Positions 34,841-45,994 are shown, counted from the first letter of the stretch. The stretch: 64,000 bases of DNA from Paraescarpia echinospica (GCA_020002185.1 CM034531.1:79024464-79088463); one strand, 5' to 3'. Made by a program: numbers and translations. Notes: generated by a model from the letters alone, not told the origin.

Positions 34841-36270
34841 CGAGGTTGTTTTTTAAATACTTTGTTCAGACACAATGTGTAACGCCATAGTCTTTACTGT
34901 CAGTTTTCCTGTATTGCATTTATTTTTTGAATTAGTTCTACGTTGTTTTAACAGTGTTCCACTTGGTGGGCAACGTGAATTTATATGTTAATAAAAGTCG
35001 CTCGGCGGACTCCGTTTGTTGCGTTCACCGTTTTATTTCCTAGGAGATAAAAATCCCTCAACCCGTGTGTGTCATGAGCAATAGTCTAGTAGTGGGCGGG
35101 CTGAGCATGTTTCACAGATCAAGTATTATATCTAAAGACTTGTCGCCAGGGCTACATGTGGCTGATGTAGTTGTGACGTAAATATGCGTCAACGTGATGA
35201 TGAAAAAGAGTAATATAATAATTCCTTTGTTGCCACAGAGCATGGGTCGCCTGTCACGCTAATCATTTGTGTGTTCTTTGTGTCGACGATTAGACACCCC
35301 GCTCATGTGTGAGCTTCACCACCACCCTCGCTCGTTCTCTTGAATACGAGGTGATACCTTTCTCGTGTGTGATATATCAGAGTTAACTGTTAGCTAGATA
35401 CTGTCCGTCTAACGATACATACAAGTTAGTTTTATGTTGTTATTGTTGTGAATAATCAAAGAAGGACGATTTGTTCCCCAAACTTTTGTACTAATGTGAT
35501 GTGTTTTAGATCACAAGCAAACAAATTACAGTTTACGTTTACGAGTTGTGCTTGCATGCAAGCGCAAATGCAGACGTACACACGCATGCACGCACAAACC
35601 CACACACACACAGTTCAAAAGCATGACACTTTTTACATATTCATGGCATCTCACATGCATGTCGAAGAATCATCGTCAGTTTTATTAAAACAACCATAAC
35701 ATGTATAGTTGTCTCCATTGTGTCGCCTACACACACGTTGAGGTGCGTTGAGATGGACTGGTGGACTCTTGTAAAGTCAAGAGAGTGCTCTCAGCCACGC
35801 ATCAGTCACGAGTGCCGCGGTTGAGTCACATCCAGGTATACTTATAATAAATAATCCAATTCATAATAGCTGTCGTAGTTGTTGCCCTACATCTTTTCTA
35901 AGCCAGTGGTGACTCTTCATGTATTTTTACATAATCTTTTTATATCTTACATCGACACTGTTGCACAGGCACAGCTGCTTCTACAGTGTCGAGGCTGAAA
36001 TGCTGATTGAGCGTCTCGCAGATTTCGTGTTGCTCGTGAGACACGATACAGGTGGGGCTCGCACAAGAATAAGCGATTTGCGTGTGCGAGGAGCAGGATG
36101 AATTGCACTCGTAGACAACACGAGACACAATCTTGAACATGCAAGACAAACTGGAGGTTATCGTATCTGCTTGCAAGAACACCGCCAATTCGTTGTTTAC
36201 TCATTTGGTTGTTCATCGTATCATGAGATATGCGGTTGGAAATTGGTAATGGCAATGAATGGCGTAAATA
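34838..36270 (+). repeat. Composite repeat, long B module (copy 3)
   Basis: The first 400 bp match the B copies at 12,664 and 37,488 (gtaacgccatagtctttact, gctcggcggactccgtttgt, gggcgggctgagcatgttt). The part at 35,900-36,260 matches 37,960-38,375, including gtgtcgaggctgaaatgctg, acgatacaggtggggctcgc, tgcgaggagcagg, cacaatcttgaacatgcaag and gatatgcggttggaaattgg. A segment of about 650 bp between them is not seen in copy 4. Confidence 0.8.
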
Positions 36271-36413
36271 CATCATCGCCGTGTCTCAAATGTGCTCATC
36301 TCCATCATATAAATGCACATTATGTAGTAACGTGTGTTCAACAACAATTATTAAGTACACTCCACATAAACACTGATATATATACATATATATTTATATA
36401 TATATATATGTGT

Positions 36414-36555
36414 GTGTCTAAGATTAAGCATATGTAGGATGTTTAACATAGTCGTTTTTGTATAACTGATATATATATATCAGTCTTTATATATATATAT
36501 CAGTTATACAAAAACGACTATGTTAGACACCCTACATATGCTTACTCTTAGACAC
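36414..36555. repeat. Near-perfect ~140-bp palindrome
   Basis: The left arm, tctaagattaagcatatgta ... catagtcgtttttgtataac then tgatatatatatatcag, is mirrored by cagttatacaaaaacgacta ... tacatatgcttactcttaga. The arms are about 65 bp with only a few mismatches and an AT-rich centre near 36,485. It could extrude a cruciform and is likely a young inverted duplication or MITE-like hairpin. Confidence 0.85.
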
Positions 36556-36737
36556 AAGCAACCACCAGATCGTTAACGTGAATAACGTAGACTAAACATT
36601 ATAGGAGCACGTATATCCATCACACAGTTAATGTGACGCAGAAACATATGGGGTACCCTGACCCGTTATGTGCATCAACGATTTATTGTATCGAAGATAT
36701 ACGATCTATTGATGAGATGGGATACTAAAAAGAAACT

Positions 36738-37290
36738 CGATGCGTTTACGTTTAAGCAATATAAAACAACAACAACAAAACGTAACGCGACTGAAGTACA
36801 GTTATAACAGTTATAACCTGAAAACTATCTTCTAGCGTCCTGTCACCCTGTCGCCCTCCATTTCGTTCTTTGCTAGATCCTACACTCCCCACGCCCCTTC
36901 CCCCAATCTAACCATCTCGTTTTCTCTCCTTCACGCAATATCTCTGTCCGTGATGAAAACAAACATCAGTCATAGAGAAAGGGGGAGACAAAGTGTGTGA
37001 GAAAAGGTGGAGTGAGTGAGTGAGTGAGTGAGTGAGAGAGTGAGAGAGTGAGTGAGTGAGTGAGTGAGAGAGAGTGAGGAAAACAAACACAAGTAATAGA
37101 GAAGGGGGGAGCCAAAGAGTGTGTGAAAAGGTGGAGTGAGTGAGTGAGTGAGTGGGTGAGTGAGTGAAAGTGTGGGTGGGAATGTGGTTAAATGAGTGAG
37201 TGACTGGGTATGTGGATGACTGAGTGAGTGAATGAATGAGTGAATCAGTCAGTCAGTCTGTAAGAGAGTGAGCGAAGGAGTGAGTAAGTG
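36738..37290 (+). repeat. Composite repeat, T module and (GAGT)n array (copy 3)
   Basis: The T text (aactcgatgcgtttac, cgccctccatttcgttcttt, aatctaaccatctcgttt) is followed by GAGT-type repeats. A block of about 65 bp (starting gaaaacaaacatcagtcata at about 36,955) is duplicated at about 37,078, so the array grew by segment duplication too. Confidence 0.8.
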
Positions 37291-37310
37291 GGTGGGTGGG
37301 AAAAAAAGCG

Positions 37311-37432
37311 GAACTTTTTGGGAGGACTTTCTGCAAGATTAATGGCTGTAAACAAGAAATATCGTTGGAATGACAGACAACTTTGCAAGGAGTATAGCGT
37401 TTGTTACATTCTGTTATGACACAAACACGCGC
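37311..37432 (+). repeat. Composite repeat, S module (copy 3)
   Basis: Same block order as the copies at 5,971 and 6,671: tttttgggaggactttctgc, aagaaatatcgttgga, gtttgttacattctgttatg. It leads into CACT and CA repeats (37,433-37,488). Confidence 0.8.
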
Positions 37433-37487
37433 GTACACACGCACACTCACTCACTCATTCATTGACACACACACATACACACACACA

Positions 37488-38395
37488 TGAAGCTGGTTCT
37501 TTGAATAATTTCTTCAGGCACAATGTGTATAACGCCACCATCATTACTGTCCGTTTTTCTGTATTGCATTTATTTTTTAAATTCGTTCTCCGCTCTTTTG
37601 AAAGTGTTCCGCTTGGTGGCCAATGTGAATTGATGTGTTAAGAAAAGTCGCTCGGCGGACTCCGTTTATAGCATGCACCAGGAGAGAGAGAGAGAGAGAT
37701 CGCTCGACCCGAGTGTGTCATGAGCAGTAGTCTCGTAATGGGCGGACTGAACATTTTCCACCGATCAATTATTATAATTATGTAAAAACTTGACGTCAGG
37801 ACTACGTGGTTATGACGTGCGTCATCGTGATGACGAAAAAGAGTAATAAATAATTCCTTTATATGATGTTTGGAAACTTCACTCTTGCTTTTTTTCCTTT
37901 GGGTACGTTGTGTTGCCATCTTTCTAAGTGGTTGGTGACTCATCACGTGAAACAATCTTTTCCAACTTATGTGTGTCACCAGTGTCGAAGCTGAAATGCT
38001 TGTCGACCGTCTCCCAGATTTCTACTTCTCGTGGGGCACGATACAGGTGGGGTTCGCAAAAGAATAAGCGATTTTCGTGTGCGAGGAGCAGAATGAATTG
38101 CTCTCGTAGAAAACACAAGACACAATCTTGAACGTGCAAGACACACTGGACGTTATTGTATCTGCTTGCAATAACACCAGTGATGATATCTTATTGCAAT
38201 TTGCAGCAAGTTTCCCGCATATTCAAACACACAACCAAAGCAATAAATGTCAGCATACCATATGCCACAATAATTTCTACTAAATTAACCGTTAGTATGT
38301 TATTTGAAAAAGTATTGCTGATTCGATTGTCCATCGATTCATGAGAGATGCGGTTGGAAATTGGTAACGGCAACGACCGTACTCTTCGATTCGAC
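37488..38395 (+). repeat. Composite repeat, B module (copy 4)
   Basis: Starts agctggttctttgaataatt and follows the B block order to gtcatcgtgatgacgaaaaa and the ctttgggt block. It then matches the 35.9-36.26 kb part of copy 3 up to gagatgcggttggaaattgg. This gives the fullest continuous B copy in the window. Confidence 0.8.
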
Positions 38396-38539
38396 ACGGA
38401 TAGAAGTTCGACTGGAAAAAGGCCGATCCACCTAAGCGCATAGCCATATCCACGGCTTTGTCTCTGTGCCACCGGTTGACCAACTGGTATAGACGTTTCT
38501 CCATCGACTGTCTGACAGGGTTTAAGCGGTGACGAACCT

Positions 38540-38955
38540 AGGCACGCTATATATAGTCATGCACCACAACCACCCCACGCTCTCAACTACAGCGCATAAA
38601 CATTTGTTTTTATACAAGCTGGTCTTTTAATTACTTGTTTAGTTAGGGTTAGGTTTAGGGTTAGGGTTAATGCTAATTAGGGTCTCATTACACTCCTTTT
38701 TATTTGTTTGTTTATATAATTAGTGATTAATTATCCATTTTTTATATGGTGAACCCTTTGATCTTGATTAATTATTTATATAATTAGTGATTATTTACCC
38801 TTTGATCTTTATTCATTAGAGGTTAATTAGTGCTAATTAGTGCAAATTAGGATCTCAATACACTCCTTTTTTATATGTTTGTTTATATAAATAATGATTA
38901 ATTACCTATTTTTATATGGCAAAACCCTTTGATCTTTGATTCCATTCGGCGTTTT
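38540..38955. repeat. Fold-back-related repeat with 166-bp tandem units and telomere-like run
   Basis: The block accaccccacgctctcaact resembles the inner arm of the 14.7-16.6 kb fold-back. TTAGGG-type units follow at about 38,643-38,668 (gttagggttaggtttagggt). Then come two tandem copies of about 166 bp (38,672 and 38,838; gtctcattacactcctttt, tgtttgtttatataa, aaccctttgatctt). The motif ccctttgatcttt recurs at least five times. Confidence 0.65.
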
Positions 38956-39540
38956 TTATGTTAAAAACCCTGGCGAAACCCTTTGATCTTTCATTACAAT
39001 GGATAGTGAGCTACTCCCACCTACTACTGCTGACACACGTCGGCTGGATGAGAATTCTCCACAACATAGCTTCTCAAAGGCTTGTACACACGGCTTGCTG
39101 TCAGTCATGATGCACACCTTATGTTTAGACTGAATGACGTGAGCCTTGAAATGCTTCGTTGCGACAGCAATGGAAAGGGCCTCTACCTCGCACGGTAGAC
39201 ATGTTGCTTGACGTCCACGGAGTTTCGCACTGAAAAAACCCCGCGATGAGTGGTTTTCTCCAATGCCATAAGACTTCACTGCACCATCGGTGACGATCCA
39301 TAGTTGGTCATCAGGTCGTGGAAGGACCACTGTGCGACAAGACGACAATTTGGTCTTGGCTTGCTTGGATGCTTCGTGTAGTTCGTCTGACCATTCAATG
39401 TGATCTTGAAATTCGCGTCCAGCGACGACATCTTCGAGAAGTGTCAGAACGTGGGAGCATCCAGGAATTACTTTTGACAACACTTTGTATGCGCCAAGAC
39501 AGTATCTCATTCCCCGTAGCTTGCTCGGAGGGTATCAGGT
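38956..39540 (-). pseudogene. Gypsy-like RNase H domain
   Basis: After GAYKVLSKVIPG, the tether at the RT end, the frame shows the RNase H acidic residues in order: WIVTDGAVKSYG, PCEVEALSIAVATKHF and IMTDSKPCVQAFEKLC. The frame stays open to the stop, but the end of the domain is altered, so the product would be incomplete. Confidence 0.8.
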
Positions 39541-40358
39541 TGAGAGTGTAGTGATGCGGTGAGGGCTAGCTGTAATCGTGCCGAGGCACCAGGTCCATCC
39601 CAATATCGTGGCAGTTCTTTGACAGATGACTGTTTTTGGTGTTCGCAGATTCAAGGCATAAATATCTAGCGCCTGAAGGACACTTTCCCAGTTGTCAAGA
39701 AGCTCAGGAAGTGAGTCACCGCCGCAGCAAAAATTATCTGCAATCTTTGCTAAAATGCCTTCTTCGAGAAGTTCACCCAGCACGCGGAACATTAGTTCTT
39801 CATGGACAGTTTCTGATCCTGGCATACCCATGGCAGATCGTGCATTTACACGGACTCCACGAAACGGCGTCGCAACACCACAGTAATTCATGGATTGACG
39901 GGACAAAGGGACCTGATGAAAGGCGTTTGTAAGATCCACGACAACAATGTACTTCCATTTGGCTATGTTGCGAAGCGTAGAATCTACGTCAGGAAGAAGG
40001 GTGGTTGTGGCTTGCTGTATCTGCCCATTTCAGCGAATGCAATGACCAATCTGAAACCTCCAGCGCTTTTCTTGACCAGGGAGGAAGGATTCAAATATTC
40101 AACCGTTATGCCTGCATCTTCTAGTTTGACAAATACCCCTTTTCTTTCAAGATCATTGGATTTCTGTTGAAGCTCGTCTAGTTTGTCCCGTGAGTATTGT
40201 GGAACACGACCTTTGCGTTGAGGAAGTTGGACAGAACCCTTACTGACAACAGCTTGGAATGGTCCTGCGGCACCATTGTAGCCTTTGAAAGATGCATTGA
40301 AGACGTTGTCATATTTCTCTAGTAGGGACCGGACCTTTCCCCTAACAGTGCCATACAA
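39535..40358 (-). pseudogene. Gypsy-like reverse transcriptase, active site altered
   Basis: The first part (39,984-40,358) has GRVPQYSRDKLDELQQK, VEYLNPSSLVKKSAGG and FRLVIAFAEMGRYSKP. After a frame change at about 39,960 the palm continues (39,535-39,939) as MDLTNAFHQVPLS, YCGVATPFRGVRV and MGMPGSETVHEELM. At the position of the catalytic xxDD box the text reads KIADNF (about 39,740), so the second aspartate is lost. A further frame change occurs before the RNase H domain. Confidence 0.8.
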
Positions 40359-40526
40359 AACACTGTCAGGATCAACGCGAACACTCGCAGAGTGGAAGGA
40401 TGTCGTTGGTGATGCGCTCTGAGAATCAACGTTGTCTCTGCCGTTCTCCGACTCGTTTCCCGTGAAGGAAACAACAGTAACAGGGCATATCTGACAGAAC
40501 TGCTCATTCTTCTTCGGAACCTTCGG

Positions 40527-41097
40527 TTAACTGGTCAGGTTTTGGATGCGGATCTTCTCAGCTACATTCGAGATGATACCACGGGGTGGCCAAATCCGTG
40601 ATGACTTCTCATGTTTCAAGTTAGTAGCATCGACACGTGGTTCCAGTGCGAACGACTCATCGAGGGATGACATTTCATTGAGCACAGCTACTTCGACATA
40701 TTCGCCAGGCCAGATCGTCGTTCTCTCAGCAGGTGCCCTAAGTACACACGCACGTCGGACGAAGGAATAGCTCGGCACATTATTATCCGAACCGTACAGG
40801 TAAATGGTGCCATCACCGAGGATGACCTGGCGGGACGGATACGACACGCGTCTCACCCACCACCTTAAGAGGCGATGACCCGTCAGCTTGCTTAGCGGAT
40901 TCGGATGTACTCTTGATCCTGCATGCCAACTTCGTTGCTGTTGACTCTCGCATCATGATTCCTGTGGCGCCGCTGTCTATGATGATCATAATCGCAAGGT
41001 GACTGTGAAATGTATCCATGTATGGATATTGACTCACCTGGACCCGCAATGTGTGAGATGAAATGGTTGCAACTTGAACGTCCTCATCCTCCTCCAC
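40527..41097 (-). pseudogene. Gypsy-like aspartic protease and linker
   Basis: IMIIIDSGATGIMM (about 40,980) has the DSG active-site triad with hydrophobic residues before it, and is followed by KLACRIKSTSESAKQADGSS and LKVVGETR. After a frame change (about 40,840) the linker toward RT (40,527-40,856) has VILGDGTIYLYGSD and AERTTIWPGEYVEV. Confidence 0.7.
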
Positions 41098-41159
41098 AGC
41101 AGTGGTGTTAAAATCCTGGATTTCTTCTTCCAGACCGTCTGCTTTGTCCGATGAGGCGC

Positions 41160-41963
41160 GCTCTAGTCAAGTACTTGCGGACCTGCTCAGGTAGATATTG
41201 ACATGCATTCAAAAAGTGCTGATCAGACCTGCCTGCCTCTTTGCATGGAAGACATGATCTACTCCTCGTTTGATTGTCGAACTCTGATCGGATCTGGTCC
41301 TCGGCTGTATGGAGTATCGTCGAAAGTGAGTCGCTGCTGATCGGATCATTCTGGCATCTCCAGCTGCGTGCGTTTCGTCAACCAAGGATTTCTGGTTTGA
41401 TGGAGGCGAGCGTGCGAGACCATAATTCCATGCCGTATCGCTGCTTGACAAAGTTTGGTAGTTTTTGGTCTACTAGGCGTAACCACGTTATCACAATGAA
41501 ATTATCCATTGCTGCAAATGATTCTGTGATGAGGTATGTTACCGTCAAGTTTGAGCAGGTTGTCTTCAGCGAATGCAACTAGGCGTTGGTACACGTCTTC
41601 CGGTTTCTCGTCTGGCTCTAGCCGGATAGACACAAAGTCTAAGAAATGAACAGTCGATTGAAAACCGTAAGGAAGCCGGATGCTCTGCCAAATGTTGTTG
41701 ACGGGTGTAGAGTTCCGAACGATAGTGTTGCGGAACAATACCGGACACTAGTTGACAATCTGGCCTAACATCGACTCAAGTATGTTCACTTTCTGAGCTG
41801 AGGTGCGATGATTGTCCGCAGGAATGGCTGCGCCATCATCCGTGAATCCACGAAGGGGGGCAGATTTTGTCTTTTTGTCCCAGATCACCCCCTTCGACGA
41901 GGAAGGGGGAGAAATTCGGGTCAAGTGAAAGGGTTTACCTGATGTTTTGCCTCCAATTTTCAA
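41160..41963 (-). pseudogene. Gypsy-like gag with zinc knuckle, broken
   Basis: Fragments in several frames: LESMLGQIVN (about 41,770), [20 protein letters not shown] and [19 protein letters not shown] (41,502-41,738). A region with [18 protein letters not shown] follows (41,378-41,578). A CX2CX8HX4C zinc knuckle, CLPCKEAGRSDQHFLNAC, is read in an alternate frame at about 41,200-41,255. Capsid-like plus knuckle order fits gag. Confidence 0.7.
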
Positions 41964-42029
41964 AACTGTTCACAGTTTCGTCTTTTCCCAAGCACCATTG
42001 CTTGAAGGTCCTTTACGTGTTAGCCATGC

Positions 42030-42196
42030 TATGTATGTGTGTTTGTGCGCTCGTATGTATGTATGTTTGTGTGTGTGCGTGCATGTGTGTGTGTGTGTGT
42101 ATGTTTGTTTGTGTGTGTGTGAGTGTGCATGTGTGTGTATGTTTGTGTGTTTGTGTGAGTTTGTTTATGGTGTGTGTGTGGTGTGTTTGTGTGTTT

Positions 42197-42288
<92 letters not shown>
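42030..42288. repeat. (TG)n microsatellite
   Basis: TG-rich imperfect repeats from about 42,030, becoming nearly pure TG at 42,195-42,288. Confidence 0.9.
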
Positions 42289-42289
42289 A

Positions 42290-43480
42290 GAACAGTCATG
42301 TATCTGGTCCACTGCCTACTTGCCGATGTGTGCAACTGACCACTCATTGTACTACTATACACAAATTCAAGGATAGCGAAAGGCGAAGTTCAGCTTCATC
42401 CTTCGGTTCTATGTTGAAGGTATACCTACTGCCCGCCAATAAGCCAGTAAGAACGGTTACAATTGGAATGTACGACCACGGGAACATGTTCAAATAGTAA
42501 ACAAGACATCCAGTTTCAAAACAAGCTTTATTGGCAATAAGGCGGAGTCGGGCTGAGTTAACTGTTGTACCTGATGATGTTCAACTTTACTTTCACACGT
42601 TAAACACAGCAGACTTCCTTTTACGAATTGCTACGCCCACTAATCCCGCGTAGACGAACAGGCTACGTCCCTTTAAATTAAGCAAGCCAATACGTTTAGC
42701 AATTATTATCTATCCAGTGTTTCTATGAAAGACACATCTTATACTTCGAATGTTCAGATACAGGCTATAATTGGTTGATTGAGTTTGTAGGAAGATTAAT
42801 GCACTTGATATATCGACAAACTGTGAATCATATCAGACTGATGACTAATTGTCTGCTGTCATCTAGTGTTACTAGATGCCAATGCATTACAACATTATCG
42901 TAATTGCTACACCGCTTCACTTATTAACAAAGTATGTCAACGTTCCTTCGCGTGACATAATACGTCATTTAAATATTATAAGTTTTTATGACAACATGGC
43001 CTGTAGGAACAACTATTGTATTGGGGTCCTTCCACTTAGTGAATACTAACGTAAATGCATACTATGCGTCGTGTCATAATTATTAACACCATACACGTGT
43101 TATATCACACAAAAGTGTAATAATTATTAACACCATACACGTGTTATATCACTCCTCAAAAGTGTAATAATTATTAGATCTTGTCAAAAACACTCCTCAA
43201 ACTTAGACAATTGCAACATTTTGTGGAAACAATGTGGTTATATATCAAACTGTTATTTTTCAATGCGTTGTTAATAAACTCCAAAGCATCTGACATGAAC
43301 GTACATGTTTACTCTACATGCACTTGATAATTAACATTGTTTGCGACATACAAACATCGGACGTCAGAATATGCCTTTCTTTTTGGAGCGCTGTAACGTC
43401 TAATTTATCCAAGACATGTTTGAAAGCTATACGTCGTTATTTTCCACTTTGTGTCCGCAATTATACATCGTCCATCTCCA
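42290..43480. other. Mostly unassigned; small tandem repeat
   Basis: A unit of about 46 bp (ataattattaacaccataca then cgtgttatatcac) occurs twice in tandem at about 43,075 and 43,120. An ATG at 43,232 begins a short signal-peptide-like hydrophobic stretch, but no donor site ties it to the exon at 43,482. The rest shows nothing I can name. Confidence 0.4.
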
Positions 43481-43481
43481 G

Positions 43482-44223
43482 TGTCCTCGCGGATGAGTTG
43501 GAGTCGCTGTCTGGCCATCGACCCCACGTCTTTTACAACCAGCTCCATCGCGGCAAGCTGAACGCCAATCGCGAGGTAAACAACGCGACGCTCAATGTCC
43601 GGGTATTGTACCCTTTCACAATAAGAAAAGCATACGCATATTATTAATACATTATGCTTTCTATATTGCCTGTATCCCTTAGATAGACGTGTATTATTCT
43701 TAGTATTAATTAGTGAGAAAGTTTGTTGTAAACTAATCACGTAAACACGGCATCTACGTTTCCAGGATGGCAGGCTATTTAGTATGCAGTCACAATGATT
43801 ACAGTATAGACGTCTAAGCTTACCATGCCATAAGGAAATACACAAATACACCAGGATAACATATTCCTACGACTATCAAACTATAATCACGTCCTTTGTT
43901 TTTCGCAGACAACTACTGCTTCCAAGAAAAATAACCTCGGCCACTACCTAAGTAACCAGGGTTACCGCGTCATGCCGTCTCCCGTCCTTTTCAAGCCGGG
44001 AACCAATGGCTACTATGCGGGCGGGTACAACGTGAAGTCGCACGGATCCCGTTTCGACGGACTCGTCGACGCTACCCAGGTTGAGATCCATAGACAGGAG
44101 CGCTTCCCGTCCGTTCGCAGGCCGAAATTCGCCCAAGCTTTGGCCAAGGCCGTGAAGTACTTCGTGGACGACCACTCAGACGTGACTGATTTTGGTCTCA
44201 ATACGTGTTGCTTTTCGTCATGA
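43482..44223 (+). CDS. N-formylglutamate amidohydrolase-like gene, two exons seen
   Basis: Exon A (43,482-43,602) follows acceptor ccatctccag and reads VLADELESLSGHRPHVFYNQ and then LHRGKLNANREVNNATLNVR before donor GTATTG. Exon B (43,919-44,223) follows acceptor gtttttcgcag and reads LGHYLSNQGYRVMPSP, AGGYNVKSHGSRFDGLVDAT, EIHRQERFPSVRRPKFAQAL and an LAKAVKYFVDDH end, then a stop. These match the first and last thirds of the N-formylglutamate amidohydrolase-like hydrolase family, whose animal members are uncharacterised. Both introns are phase 0 here, so A and B join in frame. However, the central third of the family, with the metal-binding histidine block, is missing: the 316-bp intron contains no candidate exon. 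The codons are GC-rich at third positions, unlike the surrounding repeats. Either an exon lies outside the assembled order or this is a recently broken gene. Confidence 0.65.
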
Positions 44224-44439
44224 TTAATATTGCTGAATTTTTGTTTTAGTGGATATTAATTATACCACCACGTTTTACCTTTGCATCATTTATTTTGTAT
44301 CCTTTGCCAATAACATATTGTTGTGAACTCGGTTATTAATAATTACATACAAATGTGTGTGCTTAGTTGGAAATATCCAATCCTCCTGCGTGTACTTGAT
44401 CGTTTGGGGATGCTCGTGTTACGTTTTTTCACTGTCTGT

Positions 44440-44905
44440 CAACCATGTTTATATCACTGATCACACCATCCTCTATACCATGGACTTTTAGTTTAAGTAA
44501 CAATCTTTGATGTGGTACTTTATCAAATGCTATCTGAAAATCTAAGTAGACAACATCCACTGGTGACCAATCATCTACCCATTTTGTAAATTCTTCTAAA
44601 CAAAATAAGTGATTGGTTAGACCTAGCTTTTAGGAACCCACGCTGAGAATAACTTATTAATTTGTGTTTTACAAGGAATTCCGCCATGTGATCTCTATTA
44701 AACGTTCTAATAATTTGCGTAAAACGTATGTTAAGCTCACTGGTCTATAATTCTTTGTCTTGCTCCTCGATCCCTTTTTTAAATAATGGTGTAATGTTTG
44801 CCTCTTTCCATTCCAGTAAAACGATTCCCTCTTTAAGTGAAAAGTTAACGAATATAGCAATTGGTGTACTGATTTGGTCTATATGCTATGCCATTGCTCT
44901 TCGTG
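44440..44905 (-). mobile_element. CR1-clade LINE fragment (RT fingers/palm)
   Basis: The minus strand shows LKKGSRSKTKNYRPVSLTYV and LRKLLERLIE (44,669-44,800). Then, after frame changes, it shows a WVDDWSPVDVVYLDFQIAFD block and KVPHQRLLLKLKVHG (44,470-44,600). It is the same family as the 17.6-22.6 kb copy but diverged, truncated at both ends and broken. Confidence 0.8.
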
Positions 44906-45084
44906 CATAGCTGGAACATGTCTTTATGTTATTTGTATTAATGTGATGTTTTTGTCTGTTCCATCAACAATCAAGGAATCGATCACGAACTTCACAACCA
45001 CCAACTATTTACAAAAAAACGAATGGGCTAGCTCGGTTATGTCATGAGGTTCCCATGTACTAGACCTACCTAACAAACACTATA

Positions 45085-45235
45085 ATGGACACCCGCTGGT
45101 GAGTGAAGGACGACTAAGAATGAACTTGCGCCAGACTGTCGACCGCGACCTAAACCTGGTCAACAACAAAATACAGCGACGTCAGAATGCTAGTGAAAAC
45201 AGATCTGGATGGAGTGCTTAGACTGCCTCATGCAT
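45085..45235 (+). pseudogene. Possible LINE ORF C-terminal fragment
   Basis: One frame reads SEGRLRMNLRQTVDRDLNLV and then QNASENRSGWSA. This resembles the GRP...(W/L)..T(V/L)..DL...R..W block at the C-terminus of some LINE polyproteins. It is short and isolated, so the call is tentative. Confidence 0.35.
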
Positions 45236-45284
45236 CTAGAGACGCGGGTGCCGCTAACACTAAGCATGCCTACGTCAGTGTGAT

Positions 45285-45460
45285 TGCGTGTATTATGTTG
45301 GAAAAACATAAATCATTGCATAAAGCGTCTACATATTGCTACTTGTAGTTGGTGATTCTATAAAACATTTTTTTATTCGTGACTTGAGCGGTACAGAATT
45401 ACGGGTGGACAGACATTTATGATACATCACATGTACTTTTAGCGAGATCACACACTTCGG
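45285..45460. repeat. Partial third copy of the fold-back arm
   Basis: Matches the right arm at 16,375-16,545 in the same orientation: gcgtgtattatg, attgctacttgtagttggtg, attctataaaacatttttt, gagcggtacagaattacg and gatacatcacatgta. The core arm of about 170 bp is present without a partner arm. Confidence 0.75.
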
Positions 45461-45640
45461 TGGCTGTAGCAGGAACATAAATATTCAATGCAAATATCAT
45501 ATTTATTGTATTGTTTTATATGGTTTTCCATGGTGATCACTGTCTGCTATTTGTTTCTCAACATACTAGAGTGTGCAATCATCACCGATAAGGAGTTATT
45601 GAGTAACTAACTACTAACGTTGCTGAAATACTTGTTCGTT

Positions 45641-45641
45641 A

Positions 45642-45688
<47 letters not shown>
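45641..45688. repeat. (CA)n microsatellite
   Basis: Pure CA dinucleotides followed by a short TA run. Confidence 0.95.
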
Positions 45689-45695
<7 letters not shown>

Positions 45696-45811
45696 GATAT
45701 TGTACTTTTTTGATTTTGCCCATTCTACCAAGGTATCGCCTAGATCTTTCGTTACCCACACCTAGGCCAAATTAGCTTGTTGCCGTTGGTGCATGATTGT
45801 TTTGTTGACAG

Positions 45812-45983
45812 ATGGGTGACACATGAGAGTCCGCTGACCCCCGAGGACCCGTGCTTCTTCTGTGACACTTGCTACCGGGCGCTTCACTATGGACTCGATG
45901 GCAAGAGTCTGGCCACCTTCACAGCTCACCCGTGTGGCAAAGACACGGGCAAGACTGGACTGGTCAAGACACAGCCAATGTGA
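45812..45983 (+). CDS. SNAPC3: SNAPC3 terminal exon (snRNA-activating complex subunit 3)
   Basis: SNAPC3 is the DNA-contacting subunit of SNAPc, which binds the proximal sequence element of snRNA genes for pol II and pol III transcription. After acceptor gttttgttgacag the exon reads WVTHESPLTPEDPCFFCDTC and then YRALHYGLDGKSLATFTAHP, ending at a TGA (45,981-45,983). The PCFFCDxCxR-x-LHY block with Cys/His ligands is the conserved end of SNAPC3. The exon starts with one base of a split codon. Upstream exons were not found in the repeat-filled 1.5 kb before it, nor identified elsewhere in the window, so this could be the end of a gene with large introns or an isolated duplicate exon. The tail is some 20 residues longer and different from the usual end. 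Confidence 0.75.
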
Positions 45984-45994
45984 CTTCATCATGA

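Larger units (their letters stand above)
38956..41963 (-). mobile_element. Ty3/Gypsy-like LTR retrotransposon, internal fragment
   Basis: A minus-strand pol-type region with gag-like sequence (41.2-41.96 kb), aspartic protease (40.5-41.1 kb), RT (39.5-40.4 kb) and RNase H (38.96-39.5 kb), in Ty3/Gypsy order. No integrase follows; the sequence passes into the ccctttgatctt-type repeat. No LTR was found on either side. It is therefore a truncated, frameshifted fragment. Whether the solo LTR at 32.4 kb belongs to the same family cannot be told from this window. Confidence 0.8.

Noticed and set aside
43232..43325. Signal-peptide-like exon upstream of the amidohydrolase-like exons
   Set aside because: An ATG with a hydrophobic stretch is present, but there is no good donor and the frame stops at once after it.
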